In this document: piece after piece, positions 47,306-58,975 of the stretch
Layout of the letters: every line of letters begins with the position of its first letter
Position numbering within the stretch: position 1 is the first letter of the stretch
Assembly (NCBI RefSeq): GCF_033568475.1
Contig: NC_133120.1
Span: 91,096,151 to 91,160,150, forward strand
Length of the DNA: 64,000 bases
Direction of reading: 5' to 3'
Source: Henckelia pumila
Lineage: Eukaryota > Streptophyta > Magnoliopsida > Lamiales > Gesneriaceae
The notes under the pieces: model-generated
Database searches by the model: none
The model's input: the letters and a program-made list of their open reading frames with translations, nothing else
Told to the model about the DNA's origin: nothing
Program-made: the position numbers and the translations under genes

Positions 47306-48281
47306 TTCACTTTTACAAATTAATTTTAATTTTTGCAACACTTCTGTTTACAATTTCCCCCGGTCCACCAACTTCTAGTTTCACGCCTAGTTTGGTTTGA
47401 ACAATAGGATAACTCATTTATAGATAAATAATATAATATAAATTAAAAATAAATAAGAAAAAATAGTTAATACATTATTTAATTTGATGAATAAATTATA
47501 ATTTATTTGATTTAATTGATGTAAAATTATTGATTAATAAATAGATAAATAATATTGGAATAATTTGTTATTTGTTAGTTTTTTTAAAAAAAAATTTAAA
47601 AATTAAGTGTTTTACGGAGAGGTGCATTTTGGGGGAAAAATTTAATTTCTCAAATGTTAGTTATTATATAGATATCACAATTAAACAAAAAGTATTAATT
47701 TTAATTATATAACATTTAATGAAAGGTGAATTATTATTTACCATGGAAAAGCACGATTAGGAAAAATAAATAAATAAAAATTGAACTGCGACAAGGCCAT
47801 GATTGTATACAAGTTGGAAAGCTACAGACAAAGAATTAGGTCACAATGACAAAAGAATGAAAGAAATAATGTCAAATTTTCTTGTGGTCCACCTAAAATT
47901 ACCACATTTTCTATGCACACCAAATCAATCACAAATTTTTTATTCATTTTTCAGGTCCTGAAGATGCCACTCAATTCAAACCGTGTCTTATTCTTTACGA
48001 ATTTCTCAAACTAGCTTTTAGGCTACTAACACATCTTTAGTAGCATATCTGTTATTTATATTTTAAGATTGTTTTATTTTATGCGAGATAATTCTGAACG
48101 AAATTCTATGCTGAATGGAGAGTGTGATATTCTTTGTCTGAATTAACTGTTATTGGATCATCAAATATACACCTTTGTGATTTGATGTTTGATGTATATT
48201 ATATGATCCAATAAGAATTAATATACATGACAAGTATCTGCAGGTTTGAGCATAGAATGTGTCATGTGTGGAAACTGTTAC
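47306..48281. other. Intergenic DNA between NDPK2 and the GRAS gene
   Basis: It holds the NDPK2 promoter (no clear TATA), a MITE-like repeat at about 47385-47565, and AT-rich DNA that includes the GRAS 3' UTR. No gene is recognised. Confidence 0.5.
47385..47565. repeat. MITE-like repeat with TTTGGTTTG end, copy 2
   Basis: GCCTAGTTTGGTTTGAACAA opens the block, and the interior TAATACATTATTTAATTTGA matches copy 1 at 22995-23220. The right end is truncated. It lies within about 80 bp upstream of the NDPK2 start codon. Confidence 0.7.
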
Positions 48282-49796
48282 TCAGCATTTCCAGCAAGAA
48301 GCAGCCACAATAGGCTTAGATTTCCAACCAAGAACAAGGCAACCCTTCTCCTCCACAATGGTGTAACCCTCACAAGTATTGATGTTGTTGAGCCATTGCT
48401 TGGCTTGTGACAACATTTTCAGAGGGTATGGCTGGAATCCGGCACGGCTCATCCGCCGGCGCCACTGGTCGACCCTCTCGTGCCTCTCCACCCTGGCGAG
48501 CCCTTCGCAACTCACGATGTTCTTGATCTCGTCGGCGAAGTAAAACTGCTCCATTTTGGCTCGTTTGGTGTCGTATTTTGGTAGCATGGCATCGAGGGAG
48601 TCGAATATAGCTGAGTAATAGTGTAGTGCCTCCATAAACCGGCCCAAAAAGAACGGTCCGTTGTGGCTCGAGTCCTGCTCGACTAGGACTAGTACCTTGG
48701 GCGCCAGCACGTGGATGGTTTGTAGAACCGAGTTCAACGCGCCGCGGCTCTCTTTAACCACCGAATGCAGCTTGAAGACGCTGTTCACCACAAGAACCTC
48801 GCCCGGGTACACCACAATGTCTTTCGGATTCAGGTTCTCCAGGGTGCTCTCCACTATGGAGAAGTCCAAATTTAGGCCTAGTGTGTGTGCATATGTCTCG
48901 AGCTCGTCTCCGATGGCTCGAAACTTGTCAGCACATAGTCCGACTCCAGTTATCCGGAGCCGAGGCGCTGGGACGGAGCGGTTGGCAAGGCTATGAATCA
49001 AGCCATGCCATTGGTAACCATGTGGTAGACCGAGTGACATCCCCAGGTCCACCACATGTACTAAAGTCTCTCCCTCAAAGGCTTCCAAAATCGAGGCATT
49101 CGCAATAAAATGACCAAACTGAAAATACGGCAGATTCTCATAAACTAGGCGCAAAGCCTCTTCCTTCTTGTCTGATAAAGCATCTGTCAAGTTCATTTTC
49201 GGAGCAACAAAGCCCACGGTGCCTAGGGGCTGAACCAGAGCCAGCCTATCCGCAAGCCCCTGCACAAAACAGGACGCCACGCGTTGGAAAGACGTCCCAA
49301 ATACCAACGCATTAGCCCGAAGTTCGGATAGCAAGAACGAGGCGTGGGATTTGTCGCGGCAAGCAACGGCCTCGGCACAAGAAATGAGCTGCTGGAGCAG
49401 CCTCATACCATCACCATTGCCCTCTCCTTCCACGGCGCCTCTCCCATCCTCGGCATTGCTGATGGCTGCGGCCGCTTCCTCCACCGCCTCAGCCACGAGG
49501 AATCGTTGGTTATACATCTTTATATGATCCCGAAAGTGAGGCCTCGGCACGCTGCTCAGGCTACTCACGCTGCTAGTGCGTGGAATACTCCCATTGCTGC
49601 AAATACTACTGCTAGAGCTGCTGTCAGTGAAATTGCTTAAACTTGCGGTCCTTTTCAGCCTTTTGAAATCATTGCTCTCATCGTACAGACTAGGGAACCA
49701 GACAGCAGCATCGGCATTGCCCAAAACGGGCAATGCAGCAGCATAATTTCTTCGATCATCACATGAATCTTGATCGGGCAAGAAAATGTAAGCCAT
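48282..49796 (-). CDS. GRAS-family transcription regulator (DELLA/RAD1-like)
   Basis: Intronless, 504 residues. A variable Ser-rich N-terminus (about 1-130) lacks DELLA/TVHYNP motifs. The GRAS domain follows: first leucine-heptad region LLQQLISCAEAVACRDKS (about 133-150), VHIID-type LVHVVDLGMSLGLPHGYQWH (about 245-264), an LRITGVG stretch, the PFYRE/RVER region (VERHERVDQWRRR) and a SAW-type end (GWKSKPIVAASCWKC). GRAS proteins regulate transcription, usually through partner factors. The text of the domain is close to DELLA proteins, yet the missing DELLA motif argues against gibberellin sensing. It recalls the RAD1 clade of arbuscular-mycorrhiza regulators, but I hold that sub-assignment loosely. 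Confidence 0.93.
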   Translation of the reverse strand: MAYIFLPDQDSCDDRRNYAAALPVLGNADAAVWFPSLYDESNDFKRLKRTASLSNFTDSSSSSSICSNGSIPRTSSVSSLSSVPRPHFRDHIKMYNQRFLVAEAVEEAAAAISNAEDGRGAVEGEGNGDGMRLLQQLISCAEAVACRDKSHASFLLSELRANALVFGTSFQRVASCFVQGLADRLALVQPLGTVGFVAPKMNLTDALSDKKEEALRLVYENLPYFQFGHFIANASILEAFEGETLVHVVDLGMSLGLPHGYQWHGLIHSLANRSVPAPRLRITGVGLCADKFRAIGDELETYAHTLGLNLDFSIVESTLENLNPKDIVVYPGEVLVVNSVFKLHSVVKESRGALNSVLQTIHVLAPKVLVLVEQDSSHNGPFFLGRFMEALHYYSAIFDSLDAMLPKYDTKRAKMEQFYFADEIKNIVSCEGLARVERHERVDQWRRRMSRAGFQPYPLKMLSQAKQWLNNINTCEGYTIVEEKGCLVLGWKSKPIVAASCWKC

Positions 49797-49876
49797 TTAA
49801 CCAACCGAAAAAAACCGTCTACTAATTTCTCGAGTGATTGATATCTTGAAAGAGCCACTTAACCAAAGAAAGCAAC

Positions 49877-49884
49877 TTTATATA
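49877..49884 (-). promoter_or_regulatory. TATA box of the GRAS gene
   Basis: The minus strand reads TATATAAAG about 80 bp upstream of the ATG at 49796. Confidence 0.6.
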
Positions 49885-50744
49885 GACAAAAGTGACGTTG
49901 GTTTTCTTGTTCGAAGAGAATTACAATGTTTTTTGTCGCGGAAAATGAGTCCAAGTTTCGAGCATTAATGATTGTCTCCTGCCAGGATGAAAATTCACAA
50001 AATAATAAGCATTGATCAATTACATTTGAATCCCAGTTTTCTATATTTAATTTGCTCCATTGTCTTAGAATTATTCACAAGTATGTCATTGGAATCTTGC
50101 TCGTTAATTGGTCATCGTCTTCCAATGTAGGAGGTTACCCCATGTAGTTTGAAACCTCACGTACATTTAAAATAATTGTTTTTTCGAATATTCCTATGCG
50201 CAGAACGTACAAATAATTATTTAATTAAGCAATCGACCTTGTGTCAAAAATATGGTTACAAATCTTGCTGGTTGCAATCGATGACTAGTATGGTTCGTAG
50301 GTTATTACGTATATACTTAGACAAAACCTATGGGGAGGTCAGTAGGTGCAACGATCCCTTAAGTACTCGTGAACTTCTTCTGGTTATATGTGTATCATTA
50401 AGAAATATTAATGTTTTAAAATAATTTTAGCTAAAATCCTTCACACAGTCCTATTAATTCTTAAATGCGGATTTTTTTAATCAAATAATTAAAATTTCTT
50501 TTCAGAAAAACTACTGATTCACCCGGTCCAACCAAGCACACAATTGTTTGATAAAATTTCCTTTACTATTAGTTTTTTTTATTTTAATAATGTTTTTGAA
50601 ACATAACAATAATGAAATTTCGTCTCTTCTAATGAAATTTTTATGGCTAATATGCAATTAGTATAATAGTTGAGACTTTAAAGCGACAATCGTTCAGTAT
50701 AAATAGTAATTAATATTTTTTTCGACCCATATATCTCAAATATA

Positions 50745-51062
50745 AAAGTGACACTTTTCTTTTTGCATCCGTTTTTGTTTCGTTGTCGTGTATGTTAGTT
50801 TCTTTGTGATTTTGGTCTTTTATGTTGTCAAATTTTAGTTTTAGTACGTTATTTTTGTCTTTTTGGCAATTTGATATTTTTTTCCGACTTGGCGCTGACA
50901 TATTGCCAATGCAGTGTTCCTGTGACGCTGATATGTCCAATAAAAAATAACTGAAATTGTTAAGAATAAAAATATATTAAACTAAAACTGAAATTTAATA
51001 ACATAAAAGACCAAAATGGTAAATAACAAAATTGTAAGACCAAAAATACAATTTTCTCTTAA
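50745..51062. repeat. Fold-back repeat with TTTTGGTCTTTTATGTT arms
   Basis: The left arm contains GATTTTGGTCTTTTATGTTG and TTTTTGTCTTTTTGGCAATT. The right arm carries the reverse-complement-like AACATAAAAGACCAAAATGG and GTAAGACCAAAAATAC. Arms are about 130 bp and diverged, around a GC-richer centre. It resembles common plant non-coding fold-back elements; a weaker relative may lie at 35110-35340. Confidence 0.65.
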
Positions 51063-51948
51063 ATAACTTTCTTAAATAATAAATATAAAACTGAGGCATG
51101 AAATAATTCCGTACCCTTTAAAAACTTTTTTGTTCTGTAATTGATGACATCATTCTAATATTACATTTATTCTCTAAAAAATGTCTTTTGTTTTTTCATT
51201 GTTGTTGGGTAAAAGAGACAAAAACGGTTCAATATTAGTATATTACCCCACTATCTTCATCACTCACTATCTTTGTTAACCACGTTCATCACTTCATCTA
51301 AAACAATGTCTTTCTTTTTTCAAACTAAATATTTAAAATAAAATAAATATAGATATAGATGTATAAATACATAAAATTTATATATTTGTGTGTGCTTGAA
51401 TGCTAGTATATATATAAACATTTGAAACGGTAATAAAAGATTCTCCTAAGACTATAAACTTAATATACATACACAATAAAATTGCATGTAATGACGTTGC
51501 CAATCTGGATTTTCTTATTGTATTTTTCACATGGTATCATACTCAACATAGCATATTTTATTGACATACCGTCGGCATCATAAATATAATTTTTTACGTT
51601 GATGAGTTGTTAATTATATGTAACACAATGATCCCCAATTTTTTTCCTCATATACTAGCATATTTTTTCATTAATCTTATGCATGCTCCAATTTGGAGGC
51701 GAGATTTGATTTGGGGGACGGAATTTGATCTAAATCCGGAGTACTAATTATCTCTAAAACTAATCATTTTCTTGAAAAGTCATTAAAAAAGGAAAGGCCA
51801 AGTTTAGTTTTTTACAGATGAATAAATTTGTTATTCCCCGGCTAGATAGGATGGCAGAAAACCAGAGAAATTGCCACTCTACAAGAAGTTTTGCAACGAT
51901 AAATTCATCGTTTCACTCCTCTGTACTCGTCCATTTGCCGGATGTTTG

Positions 51949-54900
51949 TTACCTCCCAAAAATGCTTCGGAAAAGGCCGCGTCTCTCGACTCCTTTAAGA
52001 TTTTCAACTGTAACATATCCGTCATGAATTTAAATTTTCTTTAGCAGGCATATTTCATGAAAACTACTCAAGTATATTGTATGATGAGCATTAGCTCACT
52101 ATGCAAGAAAAACTAAACATAGCCACCAGATGCAATGAAACCTTGAATCTATATCTCAACGTGTAGGTGTGTAGCTCATGCGCTACACGTGTACAAATAA
52201 ATAGAGAGGGGGTGGTTTGAAAATATCACCTTTTAGCCTCCCAGCACGGTAGAGAGCTTCTTCAGCGATGGGTCTCCACTGCTCGGCACATGAATAGTTT
52301 ATTCCGAGTCCAACACTAAGTCCTCTCAGTAGATGCACCGTACGAAGAACAGAGAATAGTTCTTCTGGGAAACTCTAAACATCACCATAACACAGACGAA
52401 ATTAGTCTGTGAACTGAGTATTGAGTATAGCACTTAACTTTCACAGCATTAAGGAGTATCAAATGCCATTCTATTTGATACTTTTTGAGGAGATATTTGA
52501 CAAAAAAAAAAAAAAAAAACAAAGAGGATCAAAAGTTTATCCCACTTCCAAGACTATTGAATAAGTTTCATTTTAGAACAACAGCATTCCCTTGACTTAA
52601 AAATATGTCTATCTAAAGAGCTCGATGATTATAATGTGTCTATTAAAACGTAAGTTTGAAAAAAAACACATAAAAGCCAAAGTAATTTATGCATAATAAG
52701 TTCCACAAATGACTAAATGTGGAAGATTTGCCCCAAATAATGCAGGAAATTAAAAAAGATCTCTTTCAGCTCAAAAAGGTGTGTGAAAAGGTACTTTTTG
52801 GGTGACTGGTTGTAAAATTTAGTTCCCGGAGCCCCTAAAGATTGAAATCCATACCTGAACAGCGATTTTTTTTATTGAAGATTCTTCAGAGAAAGGTTGC
52901 AACACCGTCACACCGGGTGGTAGCTTTGTGTCAAACATTGTTTGGGCCAATTTAAGCAATTCTTTTTGCTCATCCGGACATTTGCTCAAGATGTTAATGC
53001 CAAGCTCCCTAATGTCAGAATAGCACATTAAATATGCTAAAAGATATTGACTTTAAATATAAGGGTAGTCTATCTACTATAACTAGAGCTGTCAAAATGG
53101 ATTGGCACGACGAGGACCGCAACCCACCATTTGGTGGGGCAAAGTGGGTTGGGAAATTATCAACCTAACCTGCCTATCGGTCAGGTCGGACCGAGCTGAC
53201 CCGATGGACCCAACCCACTTTGATAGGTCTAACTGTAACACAGGTATTATTTTTCTGATATCATGCATCCAACCTTAATTGCTGCCAGTACCAAGGCTAT
53301 GTTATTAAGGCACAGTAGAGCTCTATAGGGCAGAATAATTCTCCCTATTTCACAAAAATCTGTCGTGAAATTAATACTTAATTAACCTACAAACAAAAGT
53401 ACAGTTCCATCCTCAAAAAGCTTCTACTGTGATTCTCGTAAATACGAGAAGAAAAACTAAAAGGAAAGGTTATGTGATGCTTGTCTGGTATTTTTTGTTC
53501 AAATAGCACGCCAAACGTGTTCATTTGTTCTAAATATTGAGATCAATACGAATGCATACTCAGACAGTATTATCAAATAAGTGTCATTTGCAGATAAAAT
53601 ACAAAAGCAAAATAGTATCAATGTATTATCAAGTCTAATTTGTTAAAGGTTTGAGTTATATTTAGAGACATAACCCAAATCTCACATCCAAATAAACTCC
53701 AAAAACACAGGTAACACAGTTAGGACAGTAACTTGAGAGAGAGGACGGGGGGACAATAGGATGGGCCAGATTTGTTAGTAGGTGGTTTTTGACAATATAA
53801 AACCTCAGGAGAGTGTCTATTATATGTTTGTTTTGTGAATTTTTGAGCATCTTTCTAGCTGTAGGGGATGCATGATCTTCATGGGCCATGGCACAACTAA
53901 AGCTCATAACTTTGCTGCACATCACTTTTGAATGTTACAGTAACCTAGGAATCAGGGTAAAAATCATGATTGCTCATAACTTTGTTGCATCTAAAAACAT
54001 AAACTAGGAACCTGTAGCTCTCTGATGCCCCTGTAGGATCGCCATCTGCTAATGCTAGCACCAATCTAGCATATCCTAGCCTCAGCGCATCAGGAAGATC
54101 CTTCACTTGTCCATAATCAAGCAAAGCAACCTGATTGGCAAGACACAAACCAATATTTAATTAAAGCGCTAAGATGAGGAAACTGAGACGATAAACTATG
54201 CAAGAGCCAAGATATCATAATAGACAATATTGTAACTTCACTTGCCTCAGAACCTCTACAAATCAATATATTCCCTGGGTGAGGATCTGCGTGAAAGAAA
54301 CCACTCCTCAATATCATCTGTCCATAAGAAAGTGTCAAACTTTTAAGGATGTTCCTGCGTTTTAAAATGTGAAGATAAAACATATTATAACCAACTTCTA
54401 CACCTGGAAGGACAAGGTGACAAAAGATATAGAGAAACAATCAAGAGATAAAGAACCTTACTATGTTTTGATTCAAATGATAAGATACATTACAAAACCA
54501 AAACAAGCGAGCAACCAAACAAGGTAGTGCATATTAACACTTTTCAAGATTTCGAAAATCAACAGGCCATTGTCAAATGTGAATATGCGATAATACAAAT
54601 TGCAGGGATAAGAAATAAGATAAATTCAAAGTCTGCAAATCAATTTCAGCAAAAACATAAATGATGAACCGGAAAACAAACTTTCGAAGAATTCAGAGAA
54701 TAACTTTATAACTTTCTGGAATTTGGTAACAAATCAAATGCAATTGTCATCGAAAACTGGGAGAAAGCATATATCCAGAAGTTAGTTTTTAACAATTTCA
54801 CAGTAAGACAGAAAAATGATTATGTCTCCTATTTCACGGCCAAGATTTAAAGTCACGAAATCTGTGGTGTCAGCTGTTTCTTTCTTTTTACTTCATTGTA

Positions 54901-57900
54901 CTTGATTTTCAGATTTAAGGTTCCATTCTCCTTGTACCCCTTCCATAGATAGATGCATCTCCGCTGTTAATTAATGAAGAGCCACACAATTTCTGTACTA
55001 CAGCAGGGCATCTTTGCCTAGTGCAGTGGACTCCAGTGGACACATGAATTCATATGCGGTCCACCCCTTTATTTGGATCAAAAGGATCACCTCCATCGAT
55101 TCTTTTGTATCCAGTGGTGCACAACAACCCTACAGCAGCAAACATTTTTTAGGTTGTCTTTTTTGTTTTCTAAAATATCCCTTTCTATACCACATCAGTG
55201 TACTGATCTCTTGATTTGTCCAACATTTGGTCTCTTTACGCTTGGTTTTTTTCCTAGTATATTTGTTTCTCTAATACTGGTATCCCCAATAGATGGGTCA
55301 ACCATTATATATTTATTATATTAGGTTTTGATACCTCGATGCTTTTTTTATTCGCTAAAGTACCTATAAATAAATTAGAATAAAATACATTAACTTTGGT
55401 ATCCAAAAAAAGACACATGCATAATTATTTGAAACACACACTATATGTCAGTGGTGCTCAATACATATAGAGAGTCAGAGAGAGAAAAAGGGGTAGTGAT
55501 TTGTCTTAATACTACTGCTCAGATGTGATTTTTTTCTTTCAGAAAAAAACATAAATGATCAACAAAAGATATCATACTCTCTGGGATAACGTAGAGGCTT
55601 ACTGCTTTGCTGCCGTTGCCACCTTACCAGAAGGATTCAGGCCTCTTTTTGCTATCTCATCACCAAGCTTCATGATGGGGATTCCATCGATGTATTCCAT
55701 CACTAGAACACGCCTGTGAAGAGTCGACAAGTTAATACTGTATATAAATCAGTATCAGATATTCTTTAATAATTAGCAAACTGCTGAGTCATGATCATTG
55801 CCTGAGAAGAAATTTGAATTGTTTGACATTTTAAATTTAGGGTGACGTTAAAAAAAATAAAGTGATGAGCAAAACCCAAATTAAGAACGATGAATTATAA
55901 GAGGGCTTGATTATTGGAGATGTAAACAAGTTTGTGTTTAAGATTCAGTCGAATCATAAGAGGGCTTGGTTATTTTCGATTTAGTTTATAACTGCACATT
56001 TAACAGAAAGCAATGATCTGAAGTACCTCGTGACCAAGCCTCGAATGACACGGGGGACTTGAACGGGGGACTTTTTGTTATTTTCATAAAGAAAATGCCG
56101 AATTCTATCCATAGCATCAGCTTCCCTCAAAAAATCGAACTCATATCCAATCTTAAAAATAAATGCAATAATGATAAACGGCATTAGAATAGTCAACAGA
56201 AGCATAAAAAACATAACAGTATTACTATTTTTATTTAGAAAGAAAAGAATCCCCAAGTTAGCAATTGCTGCACGTGTTATCAGAACTACACTTCTTAATC
56301 TAAGATCCAGAAACTCAAGATATAGAAAGCGGATTCAGAGAGCGAAACTACAAACTAGAAAAGCTGTGAAACAGGCTACCAAATAAATTTTTGCAACAAA
56401 ATTCATAACAAATTGGGGACTGCGGAGAGCAAAAGGAAAAACAGAATATGGAATTTGAATGAAAGTTGCCCCAGTATACGAGGAGAGAATGTCAACTATA
56501 AAAAAGCAAGTTATAAGGAGACATGAGAGAAAACTGAGAACATAAGGTAGTAGCGGAAATAATATTTGCACAAAATGGATTTATTTCATTTCAAAACAAT
56601 AATATAATAATAAACTGAGCTGACAGTCAGACAGATAGTAAGGTACTAAGGTTGAGCCAAATGCAGGAATGTACAGTATATTGAAACGAAGTTGATCAGG
56701 CAAGCACTAATTGTACATTGGGTTAATGGAGAAGAAAAGAGACAACTTCAGTAAACAGCAACAACTAAACTGGAGTAATTTCTCCAATATTAAGAAAATT
56801 TTGCTTTATGTTTGAGCACACAGGCATTGGACATATATTCTTATCTATATAAAACAGTAACCTTCATCAGTGCCATGGTGAATTTTTGTCATGCAAGCAC
56901 ATAATAAGTAACAATGTATGCTAATCAAAAACAGTAGCCAGCTTAGAGGAAAATTAAACCTAAGAAAATGACTATGAAACGACGTGTTAGTGTAGTTCAG
57001 GCAAAAACTAAAAAGGTTATTCAGCTAAAGGTACATAAGCAGAAGAGTACATCAACACACCTGTTTCTCCATCTCCTTGGTTACAGAATACAAATCAAAC
57101 TTTATATCTGTCTTTTGCATGTAAAGTGCAAAAGCTTGCAGGTTGCGAATATCAGTCATCATCAAACCTTGAACGCCTGGATGTTGCACCTATGTGATAA
57201 GATGATTAAAACTTTACAAACACATCAAACTGTAACACAACAGAAATGTTGTTATACCTTCACAACAACATCACTCTTTTCACCTTTGAGCCGTGCTCGG
57301 TGAACCTAGAGGATAAATGAACAAGTGGAGCACAATATTAGTGTTCAGCAATGATAGCCATCCATAGAATGCCAAAATAACAACTACAAGGGGGGTGGGG
57401 CATAAATAAACAGTAAAAACCTTGACCGTTTCCACCACATCCTAATACAAGTCTATTGTAATATACTCTAATCAACACACAAATCTTTTACATTGTTAAA
57501 ATAATCAAGTTATCAACGCATTCTGACATAACATCACATCTACAATGACATGTCTTCATCAAAAAACACAATTATACTTAATTCCCCAATTCAACAACTG
57601 AAACTACAATGATATCTAAACATATGTTCAGAAATGTTCTCTGTAAATACCAGAAAGATATCCAACCAATACCAAAGATTCACTTAGTCCCAGTATAATT
57701 CCTTGGAATTTCTGCAAAAAGACCTTTACTCCAAATTTCCATCATGTTTGGAATGAGCTAGACGTGGCATCATATAGAGGAGTAAAAGGTGAAACTGACT
57801 GCATAAAACCCTGAAATGACAAATCTTACTGATAGGAAAAAGTGGAAAGCACTTGTTTCTGCAACTTTTCACACACTGACATTTATTCGCGGGACTAAAT

Positions 57901-58975
57901 GCTTACACACACAATGGGTCTGAATGACCAAGAAAAAAGATGATATCAGTGAAAGGCATTCCTATTATGAGTGCTTTGGATTGAATAAACATTAATATCT
58001 TCATTTTCAAGCTTCAAAATCTTCAAAACAAAGGCAGAGCAAAGAGAATCTATCTTCAACCAAAGACCTCACAGATGAGTACCTGAGCAATTGATGCAGA
58101 ACCAAGGGGGTTAACATCAAAAGTTTCAAACAGTTCATCAATGCTTTGGCCCAACTCCTTCTCGAGCACAGCCTTGACCAGATTGTACTGTGTTGCAGGA
58201 GCTTGATCACAGAGTGTGACTAACCTTCTCACCCAAGCAGCTGGTGCCAAGTCGGGCTTCCCAATTATTTGTGCAACCTAATTCACCCAAAAACTAAATA
58301 AAGTTTTCCTCCTTAAAAATAGTTATCACTGAGAAGAGTAAGCTTTGACCTTCACCACCAAGATGCCAAATATTTAACAATGAGAATTCCACAAGAGTAG
58401 AAAGCGAGTCCCCATTATAATTATCAAGTACAAGTACCGAAAGGGTAGGAACATGAGATACGGACAGTAGAGATAGAAAATTGAGAGTGTTTTTATCTCC
58501 ATTTATAATTCTTATGAAAATTATGTTAGTACTTAGTTCCCAATTTCAAGAAAAGGAAACGATGCTGATCAAACCCACCAAGAAATCAAGTTAAAAGAAC
58601 AGGACATTTGGGAATAACCATAAGATCAGTACTAAAAAGCACCTTGAGAAAAAACCCGCCAAGCTCAGCGCACATGCTATATATCTTGTCAGCAGCTAAC
58701 TCATGCTGCCTCTCCCACATCGCCTCCCGTCTCTCTGCGTTTTTCTCGAAATTTACTCGAACTTGAAACACCTAAAGATGTAGGCATTGCGTTTTTCCAT
58801 TCAAACAACAACAGTTCCTTTAATATTTAACATTCAAATGAAGTAGGCATGTATTACACACCTTGTAACCAGTATAGATATCAGCGACTCGAACCCAGAA
58901 TTGACACGAACGTTGCCACGGTCTGAAGTGAGCGGAAAGCTTTTCTTGAAATTCCCTCACATCGATATGAAGCAT
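51949..58975 (-). CDS. ABC1/ADCK (UbiB-type) atypical kinase
   Basis: Twelve minus-strand exons close in frame to about 478 residues: 58862-58975, 58643-58771, 58083-58277, 57258-57305, 57061-57189, 56027-56151, 55603-55713, 54246-54354, 54012-54130, 52855-53008, 52230-52374, 51949-52007. MLHIDVREFQEKLSAHFRPW and the rest resemble Arabidopsis At4g24810 (about 480 aa). Motifs: FFLKVAQ (about 78-84, in place of the usual KxGQ), VVVKVQHPG with the nucleotide-site lysine (about K162), HADPHPGN (about 305-312) and LLDYG for DFG (about D325). ABC1 kinases affect prenylquinone and lipid metabolism in organelles. The last exon, ending GLFRSIFGR, is inferred from splice phase; if it is not used, the frame would run on to a stop near 52183. 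Confidence 0.93.
53084..53231. mobile_element. hAT-type MITE in an ABC1K intron
   Basis: A 148-bp non-coding element has ends TAGAGCTGTCAAAATGG ... CCACTTTGATAGGTCTA and an 8-bp target duplication with one difference (ACTATAAC at 53076-53083, ACTGTAAC at 53232-53239). The TAGAGCTGTCAAA terminus is typical of plant hAT MITEs and is related to, but not the same as, the ends of the 19-kb hAT element. Confidence 0.85.
54131..54245 (-). other. GC-AG intron in the ABC1K gene
   Basis: The exon ends GGTTCTGAG and the intron begins GCAAGT. Splicing gives RGSE-VALLDYGQVK, exactly the family spacing. A GT nine bases further in would add three residues (ASE) in frame, so alternative use is possible. Confidence 0.8.

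Larger units (their letters stand above)
49797..51948. other. Intergenic DNA between the GRAS and ABC1K genes
   Basis: It contains the GRAS promoter and a fold-back repeat at about 50745-51062. Otherwise it is AT-rich DNA without a supportable gene. Confidence 0.5.

Noticed and set aside
51818-52027. Plus-strand open frame of about 69 residues
   Set aside because: It overlaps, in antisense, the inferred last exon of the ABC1K gene and resembles nothing known.
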